DNA of 34,499 nucleotides from Acidovorax sp. GW101-3H11 (GCF_001633105.1 NZ_LUKZ01000006.1:85089-119587); one strand, 5' to 3'; shown: positions 7,543-15,746, counted from the stretch's first letter. Program-made: numbers and translations. Notes: generated from the sequence alone by a model not told the origin.

Positions 7543-8375
7543 ACTTGTATTTTTGAACGCATACCAGTACGACCCGGCTGCGCCTGCGCGCCCACCTGCA
7601 GGGGCCAGTGTTCGGTGACCGGGCTGCGGCTGCCCTGTACCAGGGCCTGCAGCGGCTGGCCCGCCAGCCTGCGCACATCGCGCGCCATGTGCGACTGGTC
7701 GTAGTAGCCCTGGTCCACCGCCAGGCCCACCACCGGGCTGCCGGGCGCGGCCAGGGCGTTGCCCAACGTGTTGTTCAGCCGCGCAATCACCTGAAACTGC
7801 TTGGGCGACATGCCCCAATGCGCCACAAAGCGCCGTTCAAACTGCCGCTGGCTCAGGCCCAAGGGTTGGCACGCGCCCGTGGCGTTGTCGCTGGCTGCCT
7901 GCAGCAGGGTCAGCGCCTGCTGCCGACGCGTTTCGCAGGGCGATGGCGGTGCAACCCGCTGGCGGATGAAGTCGCACAGCATCTGCAGCCGCGCACCATC
8001 GTCTGCCGCCGCGCGCACCGCGTGTTCCACCTCAGCCCACCCGGGGCCCACCAGTTCGGCCAGCGGCCGCAGCGTGTTCACCAGCCCGCACGCGCTGGCA
8101 AACAGCGCCGCAGCCGCCTCGGGCTGCAGCACCAGCCCCACGGCCTGCACCGGCCCGCTGTGTTCATACACCGTGGCCGTGGTGCTGGCGCTCATCCAGG
8201 CCGCTGGCGGCACGGGCGCGCCCCGGCACACCACCTGCCCGGCCAGCCGCACCACCAACATGCTCGACACCATGGCCGGGAAATGCGACTGTGCCAGCGC
8301 CACTGGAGCATCGACCACCACGGCGGCCATCAGCCAGGGCTGTAAATCGGAGGGGACGGGCATCAGGCGCTGCAT
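7530..8375 (-). CDS. AraC-family transcriptional regulator
   Basis: 281-residue regulator with an N-terminal DUF6597-like/cupin-type half and a C-terminal AraC DNA-binding domain. The first HTH includes LGLSQRQFERRFVAHWGMSP and the second GLAVDQGYYDQSHMARDVRR, a close match to the AraC signature (GYYDQSHMxRDF). The start at 8375 (MQRLMPVP) is preferred because the longer frame upstream reads through an inverted-repeat element; 8363 is an alternative. The last residues (IQVRSR) come from the hairpin repeat at 7482-7542, so the natural C-terminus may have been altered by that insertion. It is divergent from the phosphatase gene at 8694, which may be its target. Confidence 0.85.
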   Translation of the reverse strand: MQRLMPVPSDLQPWLMAAVVVDAPVALAQSHFPAMVSSMLVVRLAGQVVCRGAPVPPAAWMSASTTATVYEHSGPVQAVGLVLQPEAAAALFASACGLVNTLRPLAELVGPGWAEVEHAVRAAADDGARLQMLCDFIRQRVAPPSPCETRRQQALTLLQAASDNATGACQPLGLSQRQFERRFVAHWGMSPKQFQVIARLNNTLGNALAAPGSPVVGLAVDQGYYDQSHMARDVRRLAGQPLQALVQGSRSPVTEHWPLQVGAQAQPGRTGMRSKIQVRSR

Positions 8376-8394
8376 GCCCGGATTCTGCACACCG

Positions 8395-8559
8395 AGGGAC
8401 CCTCTGCACGAATCACCGCGCCGTGTGCATCTGCGGACTCGGGCGGCCTGCGGCGTTGCAAATACTCGCAATAGCTACGGCTATTGCTGCGTTTTGCGCC
8501 TTGCAGCCCATCCCGACCCGCAGCGCACACTTGCCGCTCGATTCGTGCAGAGGATCCCT
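8395..8559. repeat. Nested-palindrome element A (165 bp)
   Basis: Terminal inverted repeats AGGGACCCTCTGCACGAATC (8395-8414) and its near-perfect complement (8540-8559, one mismatch). Inside is a second imperfect pair (GTGTGCATCTGCGG near 8424 with CCCGCAGCGCACAC near 8516), then the core GCGTTGC ... CGCAATAGC/GCTATTGC ... GCGCC. Elements B (10521) and C (30233) share the core but have different outer arms. It fills the divergent space between the AraC and phosphatase genes. No target duplication was seen. Confidence 0.75.
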
Positions 8560-8693
8560 AGGGCCAGGCGTGGTGGCCAATCCACCAGCGCCTTGGCAGG
8601 TGCGCCAGCCACCCGCGCGACACGCGCCTGCCGCGCGCCCCGACTATGCTTTGCGCTTCGCCCACCGGCCCACGCACACCCGCGCCCCGCACC

Positions 8694-9443
8694 ATGCAGC
8701 CCACCCCCACCCGATCCCTGCCCATGGCAGGCGCCACCAACTTCCGCGACCTGGGCGGCTACACCGGCCACGGCGGGCGGCCCGTGAAGTGGCGGCGCAT
8801 CTTCCGCTCCGACCACCTGGCGGGCCTGACCGCACAAGACCAGGCCCTGCTGGCCGAGCTGGGCGTGGCCCGCGCGGTGGACTTTCGTGGCCAGGCCGAA
8901 AGCGCCGCCTACGCCTACGCACTGCCCGGCGTGGCCTACCACCCCCTGCACATCGAGCCCACCGTGGTGCAGCGTGCACTGGAGCTGCAACGCACCGGCC
9001 GCCAGCTCACCGCCCAAGACGCAGTGGGCCTGATGCAGGACACCTACCGGGGCTTTGTGCACGACAACGCCCCGCGTTTTGCCGAGCTGTTCCGTCTGCT
9101 GCTGGCCAGCGACGCGCCCATGGTGTTCCACTGCACCGCAGGCAAAGACCGTACCGGCTTTGCCGCCGCCCTCATCCTGCTCACGCTGGGCGTGCCACGC
9201 GACGTGGTCATGCACGACTACCTGCTCACCAACGCGCTCTACCAACGCCCGCCCGGCATGGGCGGCCACGCCCCCGAAGAAGTGCTGGCCGTGCTGTGGC
9301 GCGTGCAGGAGGAGTTTCTGGACGCCGCCCTGCACATGGTGGACAACGACTTTGGCGGCGTGCATGCGTATCTGGTGGATGTGCTGGGCGTGGATGCCGT
9401 TGCGCAGAAGGAATTGGCGGGGCGGTACCTGCAGGCGGTGTGA
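8694..9443 (+). CDS. Tyrosine-protein phosphatase (Y_phosphatase3-type)
   Basis: 249-residue cytoplasmic phosphatase. The active-site P-loop HCTAGKDRTG (residues 146-155, nucleophile Cys147, Arg153) matches the CX5R motif of the bacterial tyrosine/lipid phosphatase family related to Mycobacterium PtpB. The N-terminal NFRDLGGY signature (about 16-23) is also typical. Substrates may be phosphotyrosine proteins or phosphoinositide-like molecules; sequence alone cannot tell. The start at 8694 (MQPTPTRSLPMAGATNFRD) is preferred to an in-frame upstream ATG at 8646 because it directly precedes the conserved block. It is divergent from an AraC regulator. Confidence 0.92.
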   Translation: MQPTPTRSLPMAGATNFRDLGGYTGHGGRPVKWRRIFRSDHLAGLTAQDQALLAELGVARAVDFRGQAESAAYAYALPGVAYHPLHIEPTVVQRALELQRTGRQLTAQDAVGLMQDTYRGFVHDNAPRFAELFRLLLASDAPMVFHCTAGKDRTGFAAALILLTLGVPRDVVMHDYLLTNALYQRPPGMGGHAPEEVLAVLWRVQEEFLDAALHMVDNDFGGVHAYLVDVLGVDAVAQKELAGRYLQAV

Positions 9444-9626
9444 CGCCCTGATGCGCCTTGCTGGTTGGCGTGCGCGCAGCCTACCGACCACGGCGCACTG
9501 TTGCTTGTGCGCTGCAGGCCCCTGTTTTTTCTGCGGCGCGCGGCCGATGCCCCGGATTCAGCGGGCCCGCGTGGGTAGCATGCCCAGCTTTACTTTTCTG
9601 CTGCGCTTTGGTGCGCCCATGCTCTC

Positions 9627-10112
9627 ATGATCCGACTGGTACTGATCGCCCTGGTGTTGCTGGGCGGCTTTTATGCGCATGGCCGTTTGGCGTTTTCCGA
9701 GCCGCGCGTGATGGGCTGGATGACACAACACGCTGCGCGCAGCATGCAGGGCGACAGCGTGGCCTGTGATGACTACGCCGACGACCTCAAGGTCGAGCTG
9801 ACCGCCAAAGGCCAGCGCGGGCGCTGGGAGGTCGAGGGCGGCAAGGCCGAGATGTGTGGCTATCTCAAGCAATCGGCGGCCGCGTTGACGGTGCTGCAGG
9901 CCACCACCCAAACCGAGTTCGACAACGTGCGCATCACACGCGGCGGCTTTCCATGGACCACCGCCCGGCTGCAGTACACCCAGCGCACCACCGTGCAGGC
10001 AGGCGGCCTGCCCAGCATGACGGTGACCAGCGAAGACGCGCTGGTGCTGGCCCGCACCCCCGGCGGCCTGCGCATCCGTGAGCTGCAGTCGCAGTCGTCG
10101 GGCGGGCTGTGA
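9627..10112 (+). CDS. Hypothetical membrane-anchored or exported protein
   Basis: 161-residue protein, not recognised. It begins MIRLVLIALVLLGGFYAHGR, a membrane anchor or uncleaved signal, followed by a soluble part with two cysteines (VACDDY and EMCGYL) that could form a disulfide in the periplasm. The C-terminal half is predicted to be beta-rich from its alternating pattern (TEFDNVRITRGGFPWTTARLQ). The start at 9627 follows a short 183-bp intergenic space after the phosphatase gene. Directly downstream begins the decayed restriction-modification region. The function is unknown; the base composition is like its neighbours. Confidence 0.75.
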   Translation: MIRLVLIALVLLGGFYAHGRLAFSEPRVMGWMTQHAARSMQGDSVACDDYADDLKVELTAKGQRGRWEVEGGKAEMCGYLKQSAAALTVLQATTQTEFDNVRITRGGFPWTTARLQYTQRTTVQAGGLPSMTVTSEDALVLARTPGGLRIRELQSQSSGGL

Positions 10113-10137
10113 GGGCGGAGGGGGCACGGGCGCGGCA

Positions 10138-10356
10138 TGCCGCTGGCGCAAGTTCACCCACGAGCAAATCAAGGCCCGTGGCGGCGACCTGGACATCGGC
10201 TGGCTCAAAGACGACAGCGCAGAAACGGTAGACGCCCAGCACGACGAACCCGCACTGGTGGCCCGCATGGTGATGCGCGAGTTGAACGCCGCTATGGCCG
10301 ACCTGCGCACCGAAGTGCTGGGTGGCGCAGACCGTGCAAATATGGCGACCAGCTGA
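10138..10356 (+). pseudogene. Remnant of type I restriction methylase HsdM (C-terminal tail)
   Basis: Reading from 10138 gives KFTHEQIKARGGDLDIGWLK and then a run of about 45 residues ending in a stop at 10356. This resembles the extreme C-terminus of HsdM-type N6-adenine methylases (the DLDIGWL motif, followed by a helix in which Glu/Ala/Leu alternate). The catalytic domain with NPPF is absent from the window, so the gene is a 5'-deleted fragment. It begins 25 bp after the hypothetical gene and runs into a DUF1016 fragment in another frame. Confidence 0.6.
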
Positions 10357-10856
10357 TCGAGCGCGTGGGCGAGCAACTGACGCAAGAGTTTGGCCGTGGG
10401 TTTGAGGCCAAAACCTGCGCCGCATGGTGAAGTTTGCACAGGCTTACCCGCAGCCAGAAATTATCGCGACGCTGTCGCGACAATTGAGCTGGAGCCACTT
10501 TGTGAACCTGCTGCCCCTTAGAACCTGTTCAAAATCTTTTCGGGGATCGCATTGGAGTGCAATCGGGATGAGTGGATGCCTCGGATGCGCCGCATGGGCT
10601 CATGCCCATGCAAGCAGCCGGGGCGTCCAATCGCCCGATTTCACTCCAACCCTTCGGGCAAGTGCCTTGCCGGGCGGTCTGCGGCGTTGCGGCGCTTGCC
10701 AATAGCCGAGCTATTGGCGGCGCACCGCGCCTAGCATCCCATCCCGGCAAGGGACTTGTGCGACCCTGAAAAGATCTTGAACAGGTTCTTAAAACCGAGG
10801 TCACACGCCAGTTCTACGCCAGCCAGGCCGCCACCCACACCTGGAGCGTGTGCTAG
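10338..10856 (+). pseudogene. DUF1016 (YhcG-type PDDEXK nuclease) gene, frameshifted and split
   Basis: The conserved DUF1016 block can be followed in three pieces: YGDQLIERVGEQLTQEFGRG (from 10338), then after loss of one A in the run at 10410-10413 the frame continues as NLRRMVKFAQAYPQPEIIAT and WSHFVNLLPL up to 10520. A 268-bp inverted-repeat element with flanking TTA follows. Beyond it the frame resumes as KTEVTRQFYASQAATHTWSV (10790-10850) and ends at TAG 10854. Removing the element plus one TTA restores LLPL-KTEV exactly. The N-terminus and the PDDEXK catalytic part are missing, so the gene cannot be functional. Confidence 0.82.
10521..10788. mobile_element. Nested-palindrome element B, a MITE-like insertion with TTA target duplication
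   Basis: Terminal inverted repeats of 25 bp (10521-10545 and 10764-10788) match at 23 positions and begin GAACCTGTTCAA. TTA flanks both ends (10518-10520 and 10789-10791). Inside are two further hairpins: 10552-10567 with 10634-10649, and 10658-10674 with 10743-10759. The second encloses the same CGTTGC...CCAATAGC/GCTATTGG...GCGCCT core as element A. No transposase is encoded, so it must be moved in trans. A 3-bp TNA duplication is typical of some IS5-family groups, which suggests but does not prove the helper. Confidence 0.88.
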
Positions 10857-10977
10857 CGGCCAATTTCGTCTTGAATCTGCCTCGTTCCCCAGGCATTGCA
10901 TCGTTCACTGAAAGCAAGGCCCTACGGGTTCATTTGCCCAGCCATCTGGCTGTTTGTGCAAGGTTTCCACCAGAGGC

Positions 10978-11039
10978 TTGAGCCGTATTTTTGTAAATAC
11001 GGCTCAAAAAATGAGCCGTATTTCCTACAATGCGGCTCA
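10978..11039. promoter_or_regulatory. Two adjacent palindromic operators in front of the Fic gene
   Basis: Operator 1 is a perfect palindrome: TTGAGCCGTATTT (10978-10990), four-base spacer, AAATACGGCTCAA (10995-11007). Operator 2 is TGAGCCGTATT (11012-11022) with AATGCGGCTCA (11029-11039), one mismatch. Thus TGAGCCGTATT appears four times in 62 bp, ending at the start of the Fic gene. A possible -10 (TACAAT) at 11026-11031 would make ATG 11039 leaderless. The Fic protein carries its own C-terminal winged-helix domain, a good candidate for binding here. Confidence 0.75.
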
Positions 11040-12301
11040 TGCCTCCCTCTTCAACGCCTCTTCCGTCACCCCGCTACCTGTGGCAGCAGCCCGGTTGGCC
11101 CACCCTGCAAGTGGATGTGGTGGCGCTCGCACAGGCTCTTGACTCGGCACGCATCGAGCAGGGCCGTCTGCTGGGGTTGCTGGATGCCATTGGCCTGTGG
11201 CCCGCGCAAGAAATTGCCCGAGATTTGTGGGTGCAAGAGGCGCTGGCCACCGCGCAGATTGAGGGGCAGCGGCTGGATTTGGAGGCGGTGCGTTCGTCCG
11301 TGGCGCGGCGCTTGGGGCTGGAAGACGATGGAGTCCCTGCTGCGTCCAACCGGTCTGTGGAGGGGCTGGTGGATGTGATGCAGGACGCAGTAGAGCGCTG
11401 CACCGCTCCCGTGGATGCGGACAGGCTCTGGCGTTGGCAGTCGGCGCTGTTTCCGGGGGGCACGTCGGGTATCCAGCGCATCACCGTGGGCCGGTGGCGG
11501 GACCACGAAGACCCCATGCAGATCGTGAGCGGGCCGATGGGTCGTGAGGTGGTGCACTACGAGGCGCCACCATCACATCAGGTGCCCGCTGAAATGGCGC
11601 AGTTCATTGCGTGGTTTGACGCGACGCAGCCCTCCGCCGTTGCGCCGGGTGTGCCAGCGGCGACAGGCCGCTTGAATGGGCTGGTGCGCGCTGCCTTGGC
11701 GCACCTGTGGTTTGAGACGGTGCACCCGTTTGAAGACGGCAATGGCCGCATTGGCCGGGCGCTGGCCGACATGGCATTGGCACAAGACCTGGCGGCACAG
11801 CAAGCGGGCAGTGCTGCAGGACCGGAGCAGTCTCTGCGCTTCTCCGCCCCCATATTCGGCATGGCGCGCCACATGCTGGCGAAACGCGCCGCGTACTACG
11901 ACGCGCTCAATGCCGCCCAAAAAGGCACGCTCGACGTGACGGCATGGGTGCTGTGGTTTGTGCAGGCATTTGCGCAGGGGTGCATCGCATCGCAGGCCGT
12001 GGTGCGGCAAGCGGTGGACAAAGCCGCATTCAGGGCGCGCATGGTCGGTGCGGGTGTCAATGCGCGCCAAGTCAAGGTGCTGGAGCGCCTGATGACGGCA
12101 GGCAGTGTGGAGCTGGGGGGCGGCTTCTTGGGTGGCCTGACGGCCGACAAGTACACCAAGCTTGCCGGTACCAGCAAGCCCACGGCCACGCGAGACTTGG
12201 CGGACCTGGTGGACAAAGGTCTGTTGCTGGTAAGCGGCCAAGGCAAGGGCACGCGTTATGCGATTGCGGTGCCTGGGTGGACGCAGCCTGCGGTGGAATA
12301 G
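11030..12301 (+). CDS. Fic family AMP-transferase-like protein (DUF4172 type)
   Basis: 423-residue Fic protein of the DUF4172 subfamily, recognisable from YLWQQPGWPTL near the start. The Fic core motif HPFEDGNGR (residues 232-240, followed by IGRA) has the conserved His and the Arg that position ATP for AMP transfer to a target hydroxyl. An inhibitory-helix motif TAQIEG (74-79, fitting [S/T]xxxE[G/N]) lies N-terminal to the core, so it should be self-inhibited as class II. The last 80 residues form a winged helix (AGTSKPTATRDLADLVDKGL). Two starts are possible: 11030 (GTG-free ATG) and 11039, neither with a ribosome-binding site. The gene follows a decayed restriction-modification locus, so it is probably accessory DNA. 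Confidence 0.88.
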   Translation: MRLMPPSSTPLPSPRYLWQQPGWPTLQVDVVALAQALDSARIEQGRLLGLLDAIGLWPAQEIARDLWVQEALATAQIEGQRLDLEAVRSSVARRLGLEDDGVPAASNRSVEGLVDVMQDAVERCTAPVDADRLWRWQSALFPGGTSGIQRITVGRWRDHEDPMQIVSGPMGREVVHYEAPPSHQVPAEMAQFIAWFDATQPSAVAPGVPAATGRLNGLVRAALAHLWFETVHPFEDGNGRIGRALADMALAQDLAAQQAGSAAGPEQSLRFSAPIFGMARHMLAKRAAYYDALNAAQKGTLDVTAWVLWFVQAFAQGCIASQAVVRQAVDKAAFRARMVGAGVNARQVKVLERLMTAGSVELGGGFLGGLTADKYTKLAGTSKPTATRDLADLVDKGLLLVSGQGKGTRYAIAVPGWTQPAVE

Positions 12302-12371
12302 CCCTGCGTGCCCCCCAGCAGCTGCCCCTGCTGCTGAATCACCAAGCATGGCCCCGGCCTTGAACGCGGTC

Positions 12372-12959
12372 CTACACCCGCACCGACACCCCCGTCGCAT
12401 AAAACTGCCCCCCCGCCACGTAGTGCAGCGTGCGCAGCTCCTCCGGCGTGGTGTCGAACTCCCAGTGCCCTTGGCGGAACACGCGCTCATCTGCCCAGGC
12501 GGCCACCACCTCGCCGATGAACAGGTCGTAGGCCTGCTGGTTGTGGGGCTCGGGCAGCACGCGGCACAGGAGCCAGGCGGCGCAGCCTTGCACCAGCGGG
12601 GGCGTGGTGTGCGCGGGGTGGCCGGGGGCGCTGAACAGTTCCACGCCATGGCGCTGGAGCTTGTCGGGCTGGGTCTTGGCGCTGTCGGTGCCCAGGGCGA
12701 CGGTGAGGGCGGCCAGGGGCACGGTGGGCAGTTGCAGGGCGAACTGGCCGCTGGCCTCCACCAGCTCGCGGGTGCGCGTGGCCTTGTCGAGCACCACCGT
12801 GACCTTGGGCGGCGCAAAGTCCAGCGCGCAGGCCCAGGACGCCGCCATCACGTTGTGCTGGCCCGCGTGGGCGGCCGACACCAGCACAGTGGGGCCGTGG
12901 TTGAGCAGGCGGTAGGCCTTGTCGAGGGGGACGGGGCGGGCGTGGGGCGGGGTGGGCAT
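12372..12959 (-). CDS. Flavin reductase-like (FMN-binding split-barrel) protein
   Basis: 195-residue protein of the flavin-reductase-like family, which bind FMN and either reduce flavin for a partner monooxygenase or act as small FMN oxidoreductases. The family pattern is present: N-terminal HGPTVLVSA strand, NVMAASWACALDFAPPKVTV and TRTRELVEASGQFALQLPT. No partner oxygenase is adjacent, so the role is open. It lies on the minus strand, converging with the Fic gene 70 bp away, and is divergent from the VOC gene at 13201. The roughly 240-bp space between the two contains copy a of the orientation-locked repeat. Confidence 0.87.
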   Translation of the reverse strand: MPTPPHARPVPLDKAYRLLNHGPTVLVSAAHAGQHNVMAASWACALDFAPPKVTVVLDKATRTRELVEASGQFALQLPTVPLAALTVALGTDSAKTQPDKLQRHGVELFSAPGHPAHTTPPLVQGCAAWLLCRVLPEPHNQQAYDLFIGEVVAAWADERVFRQGHWEFDTTPEELRTLHYVAGGQFYATGVSVRV

Positions 12960-12997
12960 GTGGGGCGGCGCGTTGGGCGCTGTGGATGGGGGTTGGT

Positions 12998-13058
12998 TGC
13001 TATGTATTTAATAGCTGCTGGCGCATGATGGTCGCGCGCAGACGGCCATTTTGGCTTG
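12998..13058 (+). repeat. Orientation-locked 60-bp repeat, copy a
   Basis: TGCTATGTATTTAATAGCTG is followed by GCGCATGATGG and the end GGCCATTTTGGCTT, the most complete example of the repeat. Unlike the other six copies it is not next to the stop of a co-oriented gene; it lies between the divergent flavin-reductase and VOC genes. Confidence 0.75.
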
Positions 13059-13200
13059 AAAAACTGGGGCGAGACAGCCGCAGGGTTTTGGAGAAAGCCG
13101 CGCACCCGGGGCCGCGCCGTCCCGGTGCTACCAACAAGTAACATGCTCTTGCTGCTCAGCTTCTATCAACTGCCCCCCGGGGCCCTATGGAGACAACACG

Positions 13201-13581
13201 ATGTTCAGTCATGTGATGGTCGGCGTGAACGACCTGGAGGTGTCGAAGGTGTTCTACGACGCGCTGCTCGGCACGCTGGGTGTGCCGCCCGGTGTGGCCA
13301 ACAAGAACCGCTATTTCTACCGGGGCCCACACGGCACGTTTTGCATCACCACGCCCATCAACGGCGAGCCCGCCACCTTTGCCAATGGCGGCACCATCGG
13401 GTTTGCGATGCAGTCGCCCGAGCAGGCCGATGCCTTCCACGCCGCCGGGGTGGCGCATGGCGGCACCACCTGCGAAGACCCGCCGGGCTGGCGCGAAGGC
13501 CCGGGCGGGCGGCTCTACCTGGCCTATGTGCGCGATCCGGACGGCAACAAGCTCTGCGCGCTGCACCGCCCGCCGAAGTGA
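13201..13581 (+). CDS. VOC-family (glyoxalase/bleomycin resistance-like) protein
   Basis: 126-residue protein with one vicinal-oxygen-chelate fold. FSHVMVGVNDLEVSKVFYDA supplies the first metal-ligand His4, and the C-terminal half ends YLAYVRDPDGNKLCALHRP, matching the VOC consensus 'xRDPDGNxxE/c'. Such proteins are usually dimers using a divalent metal. Start 13201 has GGAGA at about 10 bp upstream. It converges with the beta-propeller gene (7 bp apart). The exact substrate cannot be told; lactoylglutathione lyase-like or unknown small-molecule chemistry are possible. Confidence 0.88.
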   Translation: MFSHVMVGVNDLEVSKVFYDALLGTLGVPPGVANKNRYFYRGPHGTFCITTPINGEPATFANGGTIGFAMQSPEQADAFHAAGVAHGGTTCEDPPGWREGPGGRLYLAYVRDPDGNKLCALHRPPK

Positions 13582-13588
13582 TGCGGGT

Positions 13589-14329
13589 TCAGGCGCTCTG
13601 GCTCTGGGCGCCGGGGCGCCGCACCGCGCGCACCTTGCCGCTGCCGCCGCCACCGCAGTAGAAGAGGCCTGCCCCGTCGGATTCGAGCCCGCTCACGCCT
13701 ACGCCAGCGGGCATGTCCAGCTGCTGCAGCACGGCGCCGCTGGTGGGGTCGATGTGGCGCAGGCTGCTTTCCTCGCCCTCCCAGGTGCCGTGCCACAGCT
13801 CGCCGTCCACCCAGGTCACGCCGGTGACGAAGCGGTTGGATTCGATGGTGCGGCGGATCGCGCCCGTGGCGGGGTCGATCTGGTGGATCTTGCGGTCGCG
13901 GTATTGGCCCACCCACAGGCTGCCTTCGGCCCAGGTCAGGCCCGAGTCGTTGCCGCAGCCGGGCGCGGGGATGGTGGCCAGCACCTGGCCCGTGGCGGGG
14001 TCGATCTTGTCGATGCGCGCCTCGGCGATCTGGTAGAGGTGCGTGCCATCGAACGCAGTGCCCGCGTCGCACACCACGTCCAGCGTGTGGGTGGTGGCGC
14101 CGCTGGCCGGGTCAAAGCCCACCAGTCGCTCGCCCGTGGCGGCCCACACACGCTGGCCGTCGTGCGTCACGCCGTGGATGGCGCTTGCGCTGCCAAAGGG
14201 GCCGTACTCGCGCACCACCTCGGCGGGGCGGCGCGAGGCAATGGGCAGCTGCAGGTGCGATGGGGGCGTGTCGCCGGGCTGGCTGCTGCAGGCGGTGTCG
14301 CGGGTGGCTTCCAGGGTGGTGTCGGTCAT
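13589..14329 (-). CDS. Beta-propeller protein (streptogramin-lyase/YncE-like)
   Basis: 246-residue protein built from repeated blades of the type 'LxxIDPATGxVLxTIxAPG' (at least four copies: VGFDPASGATTHTLD, IDKIDPATGQVLATIP, IHQIDPATGAIRRTIE, LRHIDPTSGAVLQQLD). This is the signature of seven-bladed Vgb/YncE-like propellers. No signal peptide is visible, so it may be cytoplasmic. It is 69 bp downstream of the regulator gene at 14399-15646 and probably co-transcribed with it; SD AAGGAG precedes the start at 14329. Glutaminyl cyclotransferase-like activity is an alternative assignment for some propellers of this type. Confidence 0.8.
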   Translation of the reverse strand: MTDTTLEATRDTACSSQPGDTPPSHLQLPIASRRPAEVVREYGPFGSASAIHGVTHDGQRVWAATGERLVGFDPASGATTHTLDVVCDAGTAFDGTHLYQIAEARIDKIDPATGQVLATIPAPGCGNDSGLTWAEGSLWVGQYRDRKIHQIDPATGAIRRTIESNRFVTGVTWVDGELWHGTWEGEESSLRHIDPTSGAVLQQLDMPAGVGVSGLESDGAGLFYCGGGGSGKVRAVRRPGAQSQSA

Positions 14330-14398
14330 GTCGATGGCTCCTTGCGGGGGGTGCCCGGTGCACGCGGATGAGATGGTGCGGTGGGCGGTGTGGCCACT

Positions 14399-15646
14399 TT
14401 AGGGATTTGGCTGCGTGGTGGGGAGTAACAAGATCGTCGTGAATCCCACCAGCGGCGCGGCCACCCAGCGGCGGGCGCGGGCCTGGCCGATGGCGCGCAC
14501 CTGGCCGTTGCTTTCCAGCTCGGCCAGCGCGCGTTGCACGGTGCGCTGGCTGTCGCCCAGCGCCAGTGCCAGGGCCGATGTGGACCAGGCCGCGCCGTCG
14601 GCGAGCAGCGCCAGCAGCGCGCCCTGTTCGCCATCCACCGGGGGGGCGAGCACGGCCACGGTGCGGCCCGCCAAAGGCCGCAGCACAAAGCCGCGCGCCG
14701 TGGCCTCCACGCCCGCCAGCGGTGCGATGAGCTTGCGCAGGCGGCCCATCTCCACGCGCAGCCGGGCGCGGTGCGTCTCGTCGGGGTGGCGGGTGCGGAA
14801 CACGCTGGCAATCAGCGCCTCGCGGTCCACATCGCCCGGCCAGGCCTGGGCCAGTGCGCGCACCAGCGCAAACAGCACGGGGCGGCGCGCCAGGGGCAGC
14901 GCCACGCCGCTGGCATGCACGGCGTGGCGGCAGGCATCGACCACCAGCGTGTGGCCGGATGCACGCAGTGCGGCCACGTCTTGCAGCCGCAGCGCCTGCT
15001 CGCCGCCCGGCGCCAGCAGGCGCGCAGCGGGCTGGGCCAGCAGCGCACGCGCGTGGGCCACCTCGGCCTGCAGGGCGGGCACACCGGCATGTTGCGCGGC
15101 CCGCTCGGCGTGTTGTAGGGCTGCATGGGCGGCGTCGGTGTGCAGCGCGCGCAGCGCCAGTTCTGCGCGGGTGAGTGCGGCCACGGTGGCCAGCGGGGCG
15201 GGCAGGTGAATGGGTGTGCTGTCGTTCGGGTGGGCCGCCAGAAGGGCAGATGCCTCGGCCAGCTGCCCCAGCAGCACCAGCCTGCGCGCCGCCACCAGCC
15301 GGGCTTGCAGCGCGTTGGTGGTGTCGCCGTGGGCCTGCAGCGTGTGGGCCGCTGCCAGCAGGGCTGCGGGGCCCTTGCCGCCATCGCCGCCCAGGTCGCG
15401 CTGGGCCAGGGCCACCTCGGCCTCGGCCACCACGCAGCGGGCGCGGGCCACGGGCTCGTGCGCGCCAAACGCGCGGGCGGCGCGGCGCAGCAGTTCGCGG
15501 GCGCGCGGGTGTTCGCCCAGCTGGGCCATGGCAATGCCGCGCAGGGCCAGCGCAGGCGGGTCGTCGCGCAAGGCCACGCGCTGCAGCGCGGTGAGGGCGT
15601 CGCCCCCCGCCAGCGCGCGGGCGGCGGCAGCAATCATCGAATCCAT
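14399..15646 (-). CDS. Transcriptional regulator with TPR-like repeats and winged helix
   Basis: 415-residue protein. The N-terminal half is helical and Ala-rich, in the pattern of degenerate tetratricopeptide repeats (RARELLRRAARAFGAHEPVA). The middle has an OmpR/PhoB-like winged helix (RHPDETHRARLRVEMGRLRK, then RGFVLRPLAG). The C-terminus carries a second HTH of the MarR/Crp type (SQRTVQRALAELESNGQVRA). The start at 15646 was chosen as the first ATG after the divergent promoter region. Together with the downstream propeller gene it forms an apparent operon of a sensor-like regulator and an extracytoplasmic-type binding protein; the signal is unknown. Confidence 0.8.
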   Translation of the reverse strand: MDSMIAAAARALAGGDALTALQRVALRDDPPALALRGIAMAQLGEHPRARELLRRAARAFGAHEPVARARCVVAEAEVALAQRDLGGDGGKGPAALLAAAHTLQAHGDTTNALQARLVAARRLVLLGQLAEASALLAAHPNDSTPIHLPAPLATVAALTRAELALRALHTDAAHAALQHAERAAQHAGVPALQAEVAHARALLAQPAARLLAPGGEQALRLQDVAALRASGHTLVVDACRHAVHASGVALPLARRPVLFALVRALAQAWPGDVDREALIASVFRTRHPDETHRARLRVEMGRLRKLIAPLAGVEATARGFVLRPLAGRTVAVLAPPVDGEQGALLALLADGAAWSTSALALALGDSQRTVQRALAELESNGQVRAIGQARARRWVAAPLVGFTTILLLPTTQPNP

Positions 15647-15746
15647 GGCGACAGACTACACGCCCCGTCCCGGTGGAGGTGCGGGATACTCTCGCCCTCC
15701 CTGCCTTCTCTTCCCCCGCCCTTCCCCCGCCCACAAGGACCGCCCA

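Noticed and set aside
8291..9451. A 386-residue plus-strand frame across the inverted-repeat element and the phosphatase
   Set aside because: It lies in a different frame from the phosphatase, whose P-loop motif is unambiguous.
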